A DNA stretch of 54,206 nt from Bacillota bacterium (lineage in GTDB: Bacteria; Bacillota; Clostridia; Lachnospirales; Lachnospiraceae): NCBI GenBank assembly GCA_023436225.1, contig JAEZKA010000002.1:1-54206 (forward strand). The letters run 5' to 3'. The notes beneath the pieces are model-generated. The model saw nothing but the letters and a program-made list of their open reading frames with translations. It had not been told where the DNA came from and ran no database searches. The translations under genes were made by a program, and so were the position numbers. Each line of letters starts with the position of its first letter. Within the stretch, counting starts at the first letter, position 1. Shown here piece after piece: positions 43,806-52,894 of this stretch.

Positions 43806-44702
43806 TCAGCCTTTGACAGAGCCAACCATAACGCCCTTAACAAAGTATTTCTGAATATAAGGATATACCATTACAATCGGTAATGTCGTAACTATAATAG
43901 CTGCTGCACGAAGTGATTGGGTCGGTGGTAGAACATCCATCGCATTATATGCCTCTGAGCTTAAATCTCCCAGAGAAGATGCAGAGGTAATGATGTTTCG
44001 AAGGATATTCTGCATCGGCAGCAGGGATGTCCTATTAATATAAAGCATTGCATCAAACCATGCGTTCCAATGAGACACCGCATAGAACAAACCGATTGTC
44101 GCGATAGACGCCTTAGACAACGGCAGAAATATTTTTCCTAAAACTTGAAGCTGATTTGCTCCGTCAAGGAAGGCGGCCTCCTCTAAGCTAACAGGTAACC
44201 CATAAAAGAAATTTCTCATCACAAACAAATTCCATGTATTGATCAGACTAGGAAGAATCATTGCCCACCGGCTATCCAGTAGTCCTAATCCTTTTACGGT
44301 CATAAAGGTTGGAATCATACCTCCTGAGAAGATCATTGTGAAGAAAAAAAATCCAGTCAGGAATGTTCGGCCCTTTAAATCACGTTTTGATAATCCATAA
44401 GCTAGAGTAATCGTAAAAAACAGATTCAAAGATGTACCAACGATTACACGAAACAAGGTATTGCCATAAGCTCTGATAATATTGCCGGAGCTTTCCCATA
44501 AAAGCTTATATGCAGAAAAATCAAACTCTTCCGGAATAATAATAAAGGAGCCTCTTCTTGCAATTTCAGCCTCACTTACAAAGGAAGTCATAATTACAGT
44601 CAGAATTGGAATCATAATGATAACCATGAAAATAAACATAAGAAGTACATTGAACAACTGAAATGCATCTTCTCCGCCAAATTTCTTTCTTACGTACTTC
44701 AT
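43806..44702 (-). CDS. Carbohydrate ABC transporter permease, YtcP/LplC type
   Basis: This 298-residue inner-membrane subunit has six helices and the binding-protein-dependent permease loop EEAAFLDGANQLQVLGKIFLP (read as EAA...G, about residues 185-205). The terminal FVKGVMVGSVKG is typical of the YtcP/LplC group. The ATG at 44702 follows AAGGGG and begins directly after the stop of the partner permease; a longer frame reading into that gene is unlikely. No ATPase subunit is encoded here, so it probably uses a shared MsiK-like ATPase from elsewhere. Confidence 0.93.
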   Translation of the reverse strand: MKYVRKKFGGEDAFQLFNVLLMFIFMVIIMIPILTVIMTSFVSEAEIARRGSFIIIPEEFDFSAYKLLWESSGNIIRAYGNTLFRVIVGTSLNLFFTITLAYGLSKRDLKGRTFLTGFFFFTMIFSGGMIPTFMTVKGLGLLDSRWAMILPSLINTWNLFVMRNFFYGLPVSLEEAAFLDGANQLQVLGKIFLPLSKASIATIGLFYAVSHWNAWFDAMLYINRTSLLPMQNILRNIITSASSLGDLSSEAYNAMDVLPPTQSLRAAAIIVTTLPIVMVYPYIQKYFVKGVMVGSVKG

Positions 44703-44703
44703 A

Positions 44704-45663
44704 TCACCATACCCCTTCCTGTCCCAATTTCTTTGTAATGCTGTTCGTTCCAAATACCATAATTAGAGATATGACCGCTGTGAACACATCAACTGCCGTA
44801 GCAAATGAATAATTCTGGTTGATCAAACCCTCCCGATACACATATGTACTGATAATATCTGAAACAGAATAGATTTGAGACGAATACAGTAATAATATCT
44901 TTTCATAACCCACATTAAGTATATTTCCAACTCTCATAATCAGCATAATGGTTACAACCGGCATGATTCCGGGAAGCGTAATATACCACATGCGTTTAAA
45001 CACTCCAGTCCCATCCACTTTAGCTGCTTCATACAACTCCTTATCAATCCCGGACATGGCCGCGATGAAAACGATACTATTCCAGCCGATAGTCTGCCAC
45101 ACATCAGATATAGTGTAAATAGCGCGAAACCATGCGGTTTCTCCTAGGAAATATATTGGCTCTCCTCCAAAGTGAACAATGATTGCGTTAATCAACCCAC
45201 CATCCGTACCCGTCATGGTACGGATGATGCCACATACAATAACTGTGGATAAAAAATGAGGCAGATAAGAGATGGTCTGTACTATTTTTTTATACTTTTT
45301 ATACCGGAGCTCATTAATAAACAATGCCAATACAATTGATAGTGGGAATCCCCATGACAATGTATATATACTTAATAGTAGAGTATTCTTAATGAGTCTC
45401 AGACAATAAGCTGACTGGAAGAATTTCATAAAGTATTTAAGTCCCACCCATTGCGAAGTAAAGATTCCTTCAATTCCAAAAAATGGTTTGTAATCCTTAA
45501 ATGCTATGACAATTCCAAACATCGGTATATATTTAAATAAAATATAGTAAATCAATCCAGGGAGTAGTAATAGATAAATAAGCTTATCTTTCTTTAAATA
45601 GTATAATAATGGCCTGTTTCTATCACCCTGCCCTGTTGCCTTTTTTCCATGCTGCCTGGCCAT
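44704..45663 (-). CDS. Carbohydrate ABC transporter permease, LplB type
   Basis: The 319-residue permease has a basic N-terminus, a first helix at about 32-50 (LIYLLLLPGLIYYILFKYIP) and five more. The EAA loop (ELYEAAKVDGTGVFKRMWYI, then TLPGI) contacts the ATPase. The start follows AGAGGAG, 23 bp after the binding-protein gene. It pairs with the following permease as in LplB/LplC transporters for complex glycans. Confidence 0.94.
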   Translation of the reverse strand: MARQHGKKATGQGDRNRPLLYYLKKDKLIYLLLLPGLIYYILFKYIPMFGIVIAFKDYKPFFGIEGIFTSQWVGLKYFMKFFQSAYCLRLIKNTLLLSIYTLSWGFPLSIVLALFINELRYKKYKKIVQTISYLPHFLSTVIVCGIIRTMTGTDGGLINAIIVHFGGEPIYFLGETAWFRAIYTISDVWQTIGWNSIVFIAAMSGIDKELYEAAKVDGTGVFKRMWYITLPGIMPVVTIMLIMRVGNILNVGYEKILLLYSSQIYSVSDIISTYVYREGLINQNYSFATAVDVFTAVISLIMVFGTNSITKKLGQEGVW

Positions 45664-45686
45664 GCTCTCACTCCTCTCTGTTTCTT

Positions 45687-47297
45687 TTACTTGCTTTCGT
45701 TGTATTGTCTGGTATATTCATTGATCCAGTCTTCCAGACCCAAATCATATAATCTGCTAATAAAATCATCCCAGGTATCAAACGAACGACTGCCGATTAC
45801 AAATTTAACCAACTCTTCATCCCTATAGGTTTTAATAGAAGTATATCCGGGTATGTTCTCTGATAGCTTATCGTTCTGCCATGTAATTCCGTACTCGCAG
45901 CCTGGTTCAAGTGTTACATCAAAATCATCCAAATGCTCCTGCAGCCACAAATTGTGCATGGTCTGTCTGCCCCACTCATCGTACTCTGTCGATTGAATTT
46001 CCATTGGAGTTCCAAGAGATACAAGAAAATCTCTGCAATACTTTGCTCCGCCTTCAATCGCCACTACAGAACGGTTCTTCTCTGCATCCGGTTTATTGGT
46101 ATCATAATCCCAATATTCTCCTTTTAGACCCATATTCTCCGTCTGATAATTATCCCATATATAGGACCATTCTACAAACTTCATAACTGCTTCCGGATTT
46201 TTGCATTTGCTGCTGATCATCAAGCCTTCTGCGGAAACATTAGTACGGGTCTGAATATATTTTCCATTCGGTCCTGTAATTCCTTCTTCATTTACACCAT
46301 AAGCATAATCGTATTTATCTAAATCAAGATCTGTCAGGTTTTTTGTCAATGTCGTATCATTCAGCGTAACTCTTGAGTACCAAGCCGCAGTCGCACCTAC
46401 CGCTCCTTTTGAAATACTCTGCACAAACGTATCCTTATCCATACTAAAGCACTCTTTATGAAGGATTCCGTCTGTATACCACTGATTTAGTTGAAGCAGG
46501 AAGTCCTTATAACCATCCGCTATCCAGACAGGTTTAATCTTTCCATCCTTATCAATCCAGTGTCCATTACCGGTTTCTACATAACCGCCAACCAGTGCAT
46601 ACTCTAGGTACTCCATACTCTGGGTTCCCAAAGGAACGGTTTCACTGTTTCCATAAGGATCCAACTCTTTGATTGCATATAAGTATTTATTCAACTCTTC
46701 CATAGTACTCGGCTGCTCCATACCCACCAAATCCAGCCAATCCTGTCTTACGAAGATCGGATACGGGGTAGTCGAAGTGTATCTTGGAACGATCCAAATC
46801 TTTCCATCCTTATCCGTTGCTCCATCCCATGAACCCCATGGTTCCCATGCATCAAATAAAATCTTTCCTTCTTCGCTTTCTACATATTCATTCAAAGGAA
46901 GTATCATTCCGCTTGGTGCATAGTCGTTCCAGTTTCCCCACCATGCATCAATCTGGTCTCCTCCTGCAAGAAGAAGATTAAGTTTTTCCTTTGCAGCCGA
47001 CGAATCTGAAGGAGGCATGATAATCTCTACCTTAACACCGATCTGTTCCATAATATAATTCTGCATTTTTAAATAGGCGGCCTCTTCACTACCAGCCTCA
47101 GCTCCAGCAACATTAAACGCGCCGGAATTATTATAAATTACAATGGTCGGGACCTCTTCTGATTCTGTCTTTGTTTTAGTTCCTGCTCCATCATTATTGC
47201 CCTTTTCCTGGGCCTCTTCGTTTTTTCCTGAACACCCCACCAACAAATAAGTAAACATCAGGCATGCCATAAATAATGTGATAATTCGCTTTTTCAT
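45687..47297 (-). CDS. Extracellular solute-binding lipoprotein (glycan uptake)
   Basis: This 536-residue protein is a family 1 (LplA-like) solute-binding protein. A lipoprotein signal (KKR, hydrophobic stretch, LLVGC) places the lipid-modified Cys at residue 22, followed by a charged linker. The mature part has the two-lobe periplasmic-binding fold pattern (EEVPTIVIYNNSG, DAWWGNW). It captures a carbohydrate outside the membrane for the two permeases. Given its neighbours a sialylated or related glycan is likely, an inference. The start follows AAGGAGAGG, 14 bp after the sialidase gene. Confidence 0.93.
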   Translation of the reverse strand: MKKRIITLFMACLMFTYLLVGCSGKNEEAQEKGNNDGAGTKTKTESEEVPTIVIYNNSGAFNVAGAEAGSEEAAYLKMQNYIMEQIGVKVEIIMPPSDSSAAKEKLNLLLAGGDQIDAWWGNWNDYAPSGMILPLNEYVESEEGKILFDAWEPWGSWDGATDKDGKIWIVPRYTSTTPYPIFVRQDWLDLVGMEQPSTMEELNKYLYAIKELDPYGNSETVPLGTQSMEYLEYALVGGYVETGNGHWIDKDGKIKPVWIADGYKDFLLQLNQWYTDGILHKECFSMDKDTFVQSISKGAVGATAAWYSRVTLNDTTLTKNLTDLDLDKYDYAYGVNEEGITGPNGKYIQTRTNVSAEGLMISSKCKNPEAVMKFVEWSYIWDNYQTENMGLKGEYWDYDTNKPDAEKNRSVVAIEGGAKYCRDFLVSLGTPMEIQSTEYDEWGRQTMHNLWLQEHLDDFDVTLEPGCEYGITWQNDKLSENIPGYTSIKTYRDEELVKFVIGSRSFDTWDDFISRLYDLGLEDWINEYTRQYNESK

Positions 47298-47311
47298 TCG
47301 TATTCCTCTCC

Positions 47312-48376
47312 TTAAATGATAAATTGTTTTAATATTAAATGATTAACCCTTTTAATATCCTTATTCCAAGTACATTGTTCATAAAAAACATACAATTGGT
47401 TCCCATAAACCGCAATGTCTGCATATCCTCCAGAGACATCCACATGGATCATAGGACTCCACTGAGTCCCCTCATTTTGGCTTTCATAAACAGTAAGGTA
47501 AATCCGCTTACCTAGTGGATGATCTAAATCATTGTTTGCACAGTTGACAAATCCGATCCGTTTTTCATCAAGACTTACCATACTCCCAAAACACTGAGGA
47601 TCCGGAAGTCCTTTCTCTGTCCAGACCTTAATAAATCCAACAGCCACATCCTCCGATATGCCAAGTACCCGGAACCGCTCCTGCTCTGTATTACGGAAGT
47701 TAAATAAAATACGGTAGTCAGGAAGTTCTGCTATGGTGGTCTCATTGGCGTTAGCTACACCATGCACCAGTGCTCCTGCTCGCCAGGTCTTTCCCCTGTC
47801 ATCACTATAAATCGAACCGGCTATGGACGGAGCATGCGCTTTCTTTCTACTTGATTCATCCAGTACTTCTCCATTTGCGATCCATACAGGTACAATAAGA
47901 CGTCCATTTTGTGTTACAATCCCATGTCCCGGACCAGATGCACATACATTCCATTCACAAGGATAGGTTTTGAACACATAGGTTATATCCTCCGGCTTTG
48001 AAAATGTAATCCCATCATTCCTGCTGAAACAGTAATATGCCTTTTCATAATTTTTATGGAAAATCAGATGTATCATTTCCCCATCTTCGATCAATACCGG
48101 ATTATTCCACGTTACTGCTCCCTGTTCATGCTCTTCTTCTGAAGCACATACTATCTGCTTGGAAAAATTGATACCTCCATCTGTACTTCTGCAAATTACA
48201 ATATCAATCTTTGCCCAATCATCGCAGGTATTCATACGTCCTTCGTAACAGCATAGCAAGGTTCCTTTCCGTGTGATTATAATCCCCGGTATCCGGTATT
48301 CCATATATGGTCCCGTGCCGAAGGTTTCTATGATATGTACAGCTTCTGGTCTAGTCTCGTTTATTAATGCTTCCAT
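47312..48376 (-). CDS. Sialidase-like (GH33-type) enzyme without signal peptide
   Basis: This 354-residue protein is predicted to be a six-bladed propeller. The sialidase hallmarks are all visible: RIP at 28-30, Asp52/53 ahead of CRSTDGG, Glu212/Glu217 (NETTIAEL), Arg228 (FNFRNT), Arg291 and a Tyr-Glu pair (Tyr318, Glu333). Asp boxes lie at 64-71, 118-125, 191-198 and 299-306. No signal peptide or membrane span is seen, so it should act in the cytosol on imported substrate. It lies 30 bp after nanA and 14 bp before the binding protein. A hydrolase for a related sugar remains possible. Confidence 0.85.
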   Translation of the reverse strand: MEALINETRPEAVHIIETFGTGPYMEYRIPGIIITRKGTLLCCYEGRMNTCDDWAKIDIVICRSTDGGINFSKQIVCASEEEHEQGAVTWNNPVLIEDGEMIHLIFHKNYEKAYYCFSRNDGITFSKPEDITYVFKTYPCEWNVCASGPGHGIVTQNGRLIVPVWIANGEVLDESSRKKAHAPSIAGSIYSDDRGKTWRAGALVHGVANANETTIAELPDYRILFNFRNTEQERFRVLGISEDVAVGFIKVWTEKGLPDPQCFGSMVSLDEKRIGFVNCANNDLDHPLGKRIYLTVYESQNEGTQWSPMIHVDVSGGYADIAVYGNQLYVFYEQCTWNKDIKRVNHLILKQFII

Positions 48377-48406
48377 CCAATCCCTTTCTAAGCAACAAAT
48401 ATTCAG

Positions 48407-49273
48407 TTAGTTCAGATTCACTACTTGATCCAGCAGAATTTTATCTCTCTGTGTTAGTTCTCGGAAGGGCTTTCTGCATCCGCCGCATTCAATCCCTTTT
48501 TTGGATAACAGATACTTTACACCTTGGAATACTCCAACTTCGACCAGAGTTTCCACAATAGCACTGGCCTCATGCTGAATTCTTGATGCTTCATCCATAT
48601 TTCCTTTTTCAAATGCTTCAACAATCCTCTTATACTTAGGTGCCATGGCGTTAAATGTGCTTCCTATAGCCCCGTCAATCCCGATTGGTAGTGCATTCAG
48701 CAATACTTCATCATGTCCATACATGATTGTAAGCTTTGGATATCGTCTTCTTATTTTTTCAAGTTCAAACAGATTATGATCGGTATACTTTATCCCTCCT
48801 ACATTACAGCAGTCCATAATATCTCCAATATTCTGCGAATTGATTGAAACTCCGGAAAATGCCGGGAAATTGTAAATTACAATCGGAAGTTGTGTTGCAT
48901 CAGAAAGGACTTTATAATAATCTACAATTTCACCAAATGAAAACTTATAGTAAAAAGGCGGTACACTGGAAATGGCGGTAACCCCACAGGTGCTTGCATG
49001 CCTTGCCAAGTCTGCTGCTTCGTCTGCCCAGATGGTCCCCACATGGGCAATCACCGGAACTTCACCGTTTACCTCCTCTGTCACAGCTTCAACAATGGTC
49101 TTTCGTTCCTCCACTGTTAACATAAAACATTCTGCGGTACTCCCACATACATAGAAGCCCTCTGCTCCGTCTGAGATTAATGTACGGACTAATTTTTTCA
49201 GTTCTGGCCTGTTGATACTTCCATCTTTTTGAAATGGAGTTACCAGCGCAGGTATAATTCCAGAAATATTCAT
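48407..49273 (-). CDS. nanA: N-acetylneuraminate lyase
   Basis: The 288-residue TIM-barrel aldolase splits N-acetylneuraminate into pyruvate and N-acetylmannosamine. Tyr134 (IVIYNFPAFSG) and the Schiff-base Lys162 (GGIKYTDHNLFELEKI) are in place. YGHDEVLL followed by GIDGAIGSTFNAMAPKY is characteristic of NAL rather than DapA. The usual GSTGE is GSTAE here. The start follows AAAGGAG, 16 bp after the regulator gene. The downstream enzymes NanE and NanK are not in this operon. Confidence 0.92.
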   Translation of the reverse strand: MNISGIIPALVTPFQKDGSINRPELKKLVRTLISDGAEGFYVCGSTAECFMLTVEERKTIVEAVTEEVNGEVPVIAHVGTIWADEAADLARHASTCGVTAISSVPPFYYKFSFGEIVDYYKVLSDATQLPIVIYNFPAFSGVSINSQNIGDIMDCCNVGGIKYTDHNLFELEKIRRRYPKLTIMYGHDEVLLNALPIGIDGAIGSTFNAMAPKYKRIVEAFEKGNMDEASRIQHEASAIVETLVEVGVFQGVKYLLSKKGIECGGCRKPFRELTQRDKILLDQVVNLN

Positions 49274-49289
49274 AGTTACATGTTCTCCT

Positions 49290-50363
49290 TTAAACTTTTT
49301 TGGGACTACCTATACCCTGACTGCTTTGCCGGATTTTCAATTCCGGACTAAAAAGACGAATAGCGCCTGCTTTTATATCTGCCCGTCTTGAAACAATATC
49401 CATAAGCATTTTCACTGCCTCATATCCAACCTGTTCTGCTTTCGTTGAGACTGAGGAAAGTGGAACTTGCATATTCTCGCAGAGCGGGCCATCATCATAA
49501 CCAATTATTTTTACATCATCTCCAATAACTAATCCCTTTTCTATCAAGATTGGATACAAATAGGCGGCCATTGTATCATTAAAGCACACCACGCCATCTG
49601 GATGATCCGGTTTCAAAAAAATGTCTGAGATACGAGATTTCAACTTATCCATAGAAATATCATCATGAATTATATTGTCCAGATTGACCTGCATCTGATT
49701 ATCAAGCATAGCTGTCATATACCCATAATAACGTTCAATGCTGGCACTATATTTTAATGATGACATATAAGCAATGTTCCTGCACCCCATATCAATCATA
49801 TGCTTTGTTGCAGCATATTCCCCATAATAATTGTTGTTTCCTAAAAAGGGAACATCTAGACCATCTACAAAACGGTTGCAGAACACAAATGGGATTCCTC
49901 GTTCCTTCAGCATGGAAAAGGATTGATAATTCAGTTCGGAATTTATGCTTGGAATAATGATACAGCCGTCTATTTTGCTTTCAATCATTCTTAATACATA
50001 ATTGTGCTGCTTTTGAGGTGTATTCTCACTGTTGCATACAATAATATTGATATTATTCTTAGAAGCATAACGTTCAATTCCGTTTAGTAGCTTCGGATAA
50101 CTACCTTCCATGATATGAGGGAAAATTACGCCAAAGTTCATAATTGTAGATAAACCATCTCGTTCCTGGATATAGGTTCCACTTCCATGCATCGTATAAA
50201 GGTAATTCTCTTCAATCAGTTCTGCAATCGCCTTATCCACCGTACTACGGGCCACACCGCACTTCTTACAAAGCCATTGTCTGGAAGGTACTTTGCTGTT
50301 GGGCTTCATTCCTTCTATTAACCGAAGAATCTCATATTTTACTTCAATATAGCGCAGTGCCAT
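49290..50363 (-). CDS. GntR-HTH/LacI-type sensor regulator of the sialidase operon
   Basis: The 357-residue protein joins a GntR winged helix (1-70; SRQWLCKKCGVARSTVDKAI, then GSGTYIQ) to a LacI-type sugar-binding domain (about 80-350; NIIVCNSENTPQKQHNYVLR, VICFND-like VVCFNDTMAAYL, IIGYDD). AraR has the same architecture. The ATG at 50363 follows AGGAGG; a 14-codon longer frame lacks a ribosome site. It is the first gene of the operon and should respond to a sugar from its own pathway. A promoter and a palindrome lie 70-110 bp upstream. Confidence 0.92.
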   Translation of the reverse strand: MALRYIEVKYEILRLIEGMKPNSKVPSRQWLCKKCGVARSTVDKAIAELIEENYLYTMHGSGTYIQERDGLSTIMNFGVIFPHIMEGSYPKLLNGIERYASKNNINIIVCNSENTPQKQHNYVLRMIESKIDGCIIIPSINSELNYQSFSMLKERGIPFVFCNRFVDGLDVPFLGNNNYYGEYAATKHMIDMGCRNIAYMSSLKYSASIERYYGYMTAMLDNQMQVNLDNIIHDDISMDKLKSRISDIFLKPDHPDGVVCFNDTMAAYLYPILIEKGLVIGDDVKIIGYDDGPLCENMQVPLSSVSTKAEQVGYEAVKMLMDIVSRRADIKAGAIRLFSPELKIRQSSQGIGSPKKV

Positions 50364-50430
50364 TAACCATCCTCCTAGCAGGCCATTATTGGTTATAATG
50401 TACATTTTTTAAATAAATATCTCAAATTTT

Positions 50431-50442
50431 ATGATATATCAT
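50431..50442. promoter_or_regulatory. 12-bp palindrome at the operon promoter
   Basis: ATGATATATCAT is a perfect palindrome just downstream of the -10 of the regulator promoter. It is a candidate operator. AT-rich palindromes of this size can also arise by chance. Confidence 0.45.
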
Positions 50443-50448
50443 ATAATG

Positions 50449-50477
50449 AATATAGTCCACTAGGCTACTTAAGTCAA
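50449..50477 (-). promoter_or_regulatory. Sigma-A promoter of the sialidase/transport operon
   Basis: TTGACT (50477-50472), 17 bp and TATATT (50454-50449) on the minus strand. A second TTGACT about 25 bp further upstream may reflect a duplicated -35. The rest of 50478-50616 has no other recognisable feature. Confidence 0.78.
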
Positions 50478-50616
50478 CATCTTTAACAATTTGTAGTCAA
50501 GAAATGCATTTTTCAGGCCACTTTTTGTACTTGCGTCACATTTTCAGTCTACTTTATCTAAGATAAATAGGACTTTTGATGATGTATTACCTTTATCTAT
50601 ATTTAGTAACATAAAA

Positions 50617-50659
50617 ATCCTACCATCCATCTATGCTTGACTATGATGGACAGTAGGAT
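50617..50659 (-). terminator. Terminator after the propeller lipoprotein
   Basis: ATCCTAC-TCCATC (from 50617) pairs with GATGGA-GTAGGAT (to 50659) with a two-base internal loop. The minus strand continues TTTTTATG. Confidence 0.85.
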
Positions 50660-50756
50660 ACGTTAATATAATTCTATTCTCCTGTTTATTATAGATTAAG
50701 AACAATAAGCAGGATAATTTTAATCCTTTATAAACCAATAAACTTCTAAAATTATT

Positions 50757-51797
50757 TTACTGTATGTATTGAAAAACTCGTATTGTTTTGCCACCATCGT
50801 CGGAGATCGTCAATAACGTACCTTCACGGTTTAAAAAAATGTAACCTGGTTCACCCTCGACAACAAGTTCTTTCTTCCAAGAGTAACCACCATCGACAGT
50901 GCTATAATAGTAATATCCTTTCTTATCTTCACTCTCCTGATAAGCAACAATCTGAATACTCTTCTGATCCTTCATATGTAACGAGGCAGCAGGGCATACC
51001 AAGAGCCACGCGCCTCCTAACCCTAATTCCTTTTCTGACCACGTCTTGCCTGCGTCTGTGGTTCCGTAGAGCTTATCGTCCGTGCTTAATATATAACCCT
51101 CTGTCTTGCTGCTTAACCAAATCGCGCCAATATCACTTAAGTTCTGCGGTACATTATTACTCTCCCAGGACTGCCCTCCATCTGTTGTGTAACCGATTTC
51201 TTTTCTGTTGGCAATCCATCCGATATTCTGATCAATAAAGCTTAAGTATCTACAATGCTCGTTTTTCATATCACCAAACTTCGGCACTTCATTCCAATTG
51301 GCACCGCCGTCATTCGAAACCCTGACTTCGGAATAATTTGCGGATATGATTGCATTATTCTCATCCATAATTTCTAAACCGGCAATACAGGCTGACAGGT
51401 TAATACCGGCAGTCCAGGTTTCACCGCCATCTACAGTATAATATAACCTTCCATATTTGTAAGTTGATATGCCAAAGTTCTCATTGAAGAATCCGGCAAA
51501 TCTGTTTTGAATCTTTTTTTCAGCAGGTATTATTTCCCGAATTTGCTTCCAAGATAATCCATTCTTCATTAACTCTACTTTTGTCCGAGACTGATCGAGC
51601 ACAGCCTCTTCTTCTACATCACTACGCTCAGAATCAGTCTTACATGCCTCAGTAACCGAAGGATTCACCGTAACCTCAGAACTCACTGTTGCCTTAACTG
51701 CCTGAGTAGATCCACTCGCCCCCTTCTGACACCCGATAAAAAAGAAGCAGAGAGGTATCATCATTAAAACACCCATAATCATTATTCTTGATTTCAT
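50757..51797 (-). CDS. Lipoprotein with BNR/Ycf48-like beta-propeller
   Basis: This 346-residue protein has a lipoprotein signal (FFFIGC, Cys23) and a Ser/Thr/Glu-rich linker to about residue 75. It then has repeated BNR motifs of the SxDGGxxW kind: YTVDGGETW, VSNDGGANW, YTTDGGQSW, GTTDAGKTW, STVDGGYSW and ISDDGGKTI. It should fold as a propeller outside the membrane. It lacks sialidase active-site residues (no RIP), so it is not an enzyme of that family; the Ycf48/HCF136 group is a better match. Function is unknown. The ATG at 51797 follows AAAGGAGGT. It may be cotranscribed with the upstream AraC-type regulator, 94 bp away. Confidence 0.82.
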   Translation of the reverse strand: MKSRIMIMGVLMMIPLCFFFIGCQKGASGSTQAVKATVSSEVTVNPSVTEACKTDSERSDVEEEAVLDQSRTKVELMKNGLSWKQIREIIPAEKKIQNRFAGFFNENFGISTYKYGRLYYTVDGGETWTAGINLSACIAGLEIMDENNAIISANYSEVRVSNDGGANWNEVPKFGDMKNEHCRYLSFIDQNIGWIANRKEIGYTTDGGQSWESNNVPQNLSDIGAIWLSSKTEGYILSTDDKLYGTTDAGKTWSEKELGLGGAWLLVCPAASLHMKDQKSIQIVAYQESEDKKGYYYYSTVDGGYSWKKELVVEGEPGYIFLNREGTLLTISDDGGKTIRVFQYIQ

Positions 51798-51890
51798 ATA
51801 AAAAACCTCCTTTGCATTAATAGTAAATGGAAAGGAGGATATTTTAAAATCAAATATCATAAATAAAAACTATCAAATCATCAATTTGTA

Positions 51891-52787
51891 TTAACTGGCA
51901 TTGAACTTTTTTCGATACTCATTAGGGAGACATTTCATGTATTCCTTAAATACTTTATTAAAATGAGTGATATTATTAAATCCTACTCTTTCAACAATGA
52001 CTGCCACATTCATATGAGTATCCCGGAGCATACCGGCAGCAACTTCAATTCTGGTCTTTATAATATAACTGATGATAGAGTAACCGGTAGCATTTTTAAA
52101 TTCCTTGGACAGTGTAGTTCGATTCGTTTTATATCGTTTCACTAAGTCATTTATGTTTATTTTATTCCTATAATTATTATGTATATAAATTAGAATATCA
52201 TCGGTTGAAAATCTTGCTATATTATTCAAACCCTGCATATCTTCTTTATAAAAACTATAGGTGCGTTCCACTAGAAATAGCAATTCTATCAGATATGACC
52301 TCGTTAGACATGGCCATGAATCGTTCTGAACAAAAAGCAACTCCTTTAGATTTAAGAGTATTTCCTTGACTCTTCTTCCGGTATCCATGTAATTTGCCTT
52401 AAAATAAATATATGTTTTATTCGATGAGATAAATGGCAAAAGGAACTGCCTATCTTGGATATCAGACGTTGACAATCCCTCATTACTATTTATCTTTTCT
52501 AAGGTCAACCGATTATTAATCACAGAAGGAATAATACATAGCAACTGCATTCTGATCCCCGTAATGTCTACATCATATATCTTGTCACGCTCGTTCAGGC
52601 ACAGACAGGTGAACGGTAATATAGCCACTCTATCCTGATTTACCTTTAAACTTCCTATTCCATCTTCAAAAAATATCAGACGGTAGCAGCAGATATCATT
52701 GGTTGAAGTTAGTTTATCTGAATCCTCATAAAAATTAATCGGTATCATATAGTCCTGATAGAATTTAATCCCTTTTGTTCCAATCAT
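51891..52787 (-). CDS. AraC-family transcriptional regulator
   Basis: This 298-residue protein ends in a two-HTH AraC domain (about 200-295; DDILIYIHNNYRNKININDL, then GFNNITHFNKVFKEYMKCLP). The N-terminal 190 residues are an unrecognised sensor part, perhaps a cupin-like fold. The ATG at 52787 follows AAGGTCGGTGAT; an ATG six codons upstream lacks a site but is possible. It sits between the SDR gene (107 bp) and the lipoprotein gene and may control one of them. Confidence 0.88.
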   Translation of the reverse strand: MIGTKGIKFYQDYMIPINFYEDSDKLTSTNDICCYRLIFFEDGIGSLKVNQDRVAILPFTCLCLNERDKIYDVDITGIRMQLLCIIPSVINNRLTLEKINSNEGLSTSDIQDRQFLLPFISSNKTYIYFKANYMDTGRRVKEILLNLKELLFVQNDSWPCLTRSYLIELLFLVERTYSFYKEDMQGLNNIARFSTDDILIYIHNNYRNKININDLVKRYKTNRTTLSKEFKNATGYSIISYIIKTRIEVAAGMLRDTHMNVAVIVERVGFNNITHFNKVFKEYMKCLPNEYRKKFNAS

Positions 52788-52894
52788 GTTATCACCGACC
52801 TTCATGTGTAATAATATACATGAAAAGAATAGCTCTAATTACATAAATTGTCAAATTGTTTCGGATCAATATAAACTTCTTTAATAATTGGAAA

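Noticed and set aside
48407..49273. Dihydrodipicolinate synthase (DapA)
   Set aside because: The GHDEVLL and GAIGSTFN region and the sialidase neighbour fit N-acetylneuraminate lyase better.
50757..51797. Second sialidase
   Set aside because: It has Asp-box-like BNR repeats but no RIP arginine or other active-site residues, and the repeats match Ycf48-like propellers better.
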